64,000 nucleotides of DNA. It comes from Gentiana macrophylla (taxonomy: Eukaryota; Streptophyta; Magnoliopsida; Gentianales; Gentianaceae). The notes below the pieces were generated by a model, which did no database searches, was not told the DNA's origin, and saw only the letters and a program-made list of their open reading frames with translations. Shown here one piece after another: positions 62,302-64,000 of the stretch (positions within the stretch are counted from its first letter, which is position 1; each line of letters starts with the position of its first letter). The translations under genes were made by a program, and so were the position numbers. The stretch is taken from assembly GCA_026214975.1 (NCBI GenBank), contig CM047815.1, positions 62,937,852 to 63,001,851 on the forward strand, written 5' to 3'.

Positions 62302-62949
62302 TTTTGGAGGTTAAGAGTTTTTGAGAGTGAAATATGAATTTGCAGAGGAATGTATGATATGTGAGGAAGTGTAAAACTTTCTGAAAATCTCCAAGTACCG
62401 TTTATATAAGGGGTTTTGGGTAGTGTGAACATGGTTTGAATGTGGAAGGATTTTATGACATAATGGCGTGATTTTGTGTATGTAAATCGCGATATTCGAG
62501 TGAAGTGGGGGAGTGGATTGTGGTAAGTAATGATAGAGCCCGGGAATCGAGGCGTTTGTAATTCGAAAAGAATAATATAATTACCTCCATAATTATAAAT
62601 TGATCTCCACATGTGTAATCATCCACAGAATAATCTTCCATAACTCCCTTGTTCTCCACGTGTCTAAAAGTAGATTATGTTCACACTTTAATTTACTCAT
62701 GATTCCAATCTTTATTTCAGTGAAGTGCCTTGGCTGGCCACTTAGCCGGTGTAGTGACTCTTTCACTGAGCTGCTTTATTTGACTGTTCCTAACAATCAG
62801 TTAAGTCACTTTTCTGGATACCAGTGCCTTACTTGCTACATTTCCCATAATGGCAAAGGTTTGAACAGCGGAAGAAGTTACTTAGCCGATTACTCCAGTT
62901 AGCCGCTCTTTTGTATTAGTCGATTTCAATCATTCCTAACTCGCTTCTC
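62302..62949 (-). other. Spacer between pol and env-like ORF
   Basis: No clear coding. A TATA-like TATATAA near 62405 on the complementary strand could serve the env-like ORF (inference). Confidence 0.35.
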
Positions 62950-64000
62950 GGCATCTGAATCTTTCATGACTAAGTGGTTTAGTGAAGATGTCACCAATTG
63001 ATCTTCGATGGTATGTATTTTAGAATGACATCTCCTTTTTCGACATGATCTCTGATAAAGTGATGTCTCACATCGATGTGTTTTGTTCTTGAATGCAATA
63101 CTGGATTTTCAGTAATAGATATTGCACTTGTGTTGTCACACATGATTGGAATTGTTTTATCCTCCACTCCATAGTCCCTTAGTTGTTGTCTAATCCAAAG
63201 TACTTGTGCACAACAAACCACCTTCTATATATATCCTTCTTCATTGATGATGGAGATGGAGTTTTTCTTTTTGCTGAATCATGAAACTAGTCTGCTGCCT
63301 AGCATTTGACAAGTTCCAGATGTGCTTTTTCTATCTATTTTGCATCCAGCATAGTCAGAGTCTGAGTTTGATATCAACTTGAATCCTCCATCTTTTGGAT
63401 ACCAAATTCCTACATTGATAGTGTTTTCCAAGTATTTGATTAGCTAGAAGATGTGATTCTTTTGGTTGAGCTTGAAATCTTGCACATACTCCAACTGCAA
63501 ATGCTATATCAGGTCTACTTGCAGTTAAGTATAGTAGGGATCCAATGATTCCTCTATACATTTTCTGATCCAACATCCTTCCCAGTTTCATCTTTTCAAG
63601 AATGACTCTTGCACACATTGGTGTATCTGTTGTGCCACTTGTGTCCATCCCATACTTGTGTATCAAGTCTTTTGTATACTTGGCTTGATTAATGAAAATT
63701 CCATCTTTCATTTGCTTTACTTGAAGGCCAAGAAAATAATTCAGTTCTCCCATCATGCTCATTTGAAATTTGCGCTTCATCAGATTTGCAAATTTCTCAC
63801 ATAGCTTTTCATCCTCAGATCCAAAGATGATATCATCAACATATATTTGTACTAGCAATATGCTTGTTCCTTCCTCTAGTTTGAATAGAGTCTTATCTAT
63901 AGTTCCCTTGTTGAATCCATTGTTGATCAGAAATTGTGATAGTGTTTCATACCAGGCTCTAGGTGCCTGTTTGAGTCCATAAAGTGCTTTCTTTAGTTTG
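62950..64000 (-). pseudogene. Copia reverse transcriptase-RNase H (partial)
   Basis: From the window edge the minus strand reads KALYGLKQAPRAWYE, then LLVQIYVDDIIFGS (catalytic YVDD at about 63845), FQMSMMGELNYFLGLQV, GIIGSLLYLTASRPDIAFAV, and after a frameshift near 63450 the RNase H signatures SDSDYAGCKIDRKSTSGTCQ, IPIMCDNTSAISITENPVLH and SRTKHIDVRHHFIRDHVEKG. Order and motifs are those of Ty1/copia pol. Upstream parts lie beyond the window. Confidence 0.9.

Larger units (their letters stand above)
57638..64000 (-). mobile_element. Sirevirus (Ty1/copia) element, partial
   Basis: Minus-strand element cut by the window edge: 3' LTR at 57638-59014, Sirevirus-type PPT, envelope-like ORF region, RNase H and reverse transcriptase. 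Left target duplication would be CTATC (57633-57637). An envelope-like region between pol and the 3' LTR is characteristic of Sireviruses. Several frameshifts make this copy inactive in its present form. Confidence 0.85.

Overview
This window is nuclear DNA of a flowering plant, most likely a eudicot. The genes are split by many canonical GT-AG introns, intergenic DNA is AT-rich, and the best-recognised proteins are plant-specific (CRWN/NMCP lamina protein, CHUP1, chloroplast GET3d). The repeats are typical plant families: Sirevirus copia, Athila/Tat gypsy, TRIM, Stowaway and hAT MITEs. Gene structures were assembled by hand from splice signals, phase and remembered family conservation; no alignment was run.

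Layout. 1-2.7 kb is mostly non-coding and holds a decayed glycine-rich/zinc-knuckle pseudogene. 2.76-10.29 kb (minus) is a complete 8-exon CRWN1/NMCP1-type gene. 10.5-14.7 kb is repeat-rich: a poly(A) retroposon inserted in the end of a Stowaway MITE, a second Stowaway MITE, and a hAT-like element carrying about 0.5 kb of C-rich minisatellite. 14.77-17.40 kb (plus) is a 7-exon GET3d gene, tail to tail with a 9-exon CHUP1 gene (17.73-22.45 kb, minus). 22.4-26.5 kb holds no gene. 26.49-30.91 kb (minus) is an 11-exon SLH-domain chloroplast protein gene. From memory, CHUP1 and an SLH-domain gene are also neighbours in Arabidopsis, so this pair may be ancestral synteny.

From 31 kb to the end nearly everything is transposable-element DNA in nested layers. 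A Tat-like LTR element, with an intron-containing Transposase_28-type ORF and a tandem-repeat array, is interrupted by a degenerate Athila-type pol fragment and by a 10.2 kb gag-protease-only LTR element (37050-47292, perfect 5-bp target-site duplication). The left LTR of that element contains a solo Sirevirus LTR. Next come an inverted pair of LTR copies, a SINE-like head, a TRIM with perfect TSD, LINE remnants, a hAT MITE, an older LTR remnant with a solo LTR inside, and a minus-strand Sirevirus running off the right edge.

The three chloroplast-related genes (GET3d, CHUP1, SLH protein) have separate roles: ATPase chaperoning, actin-based chloroplast positioning, and an unknown plastid membrane role. 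Only their clustering is notable. The most checkable oddities are an in-frame stop within an apparent insertion in CHUP1 exon 6, the gag-protease-only element, palindromic MITEs, and the unusual orientation of the Tat-like LTR copies. I see no convincing wholly new biological system.
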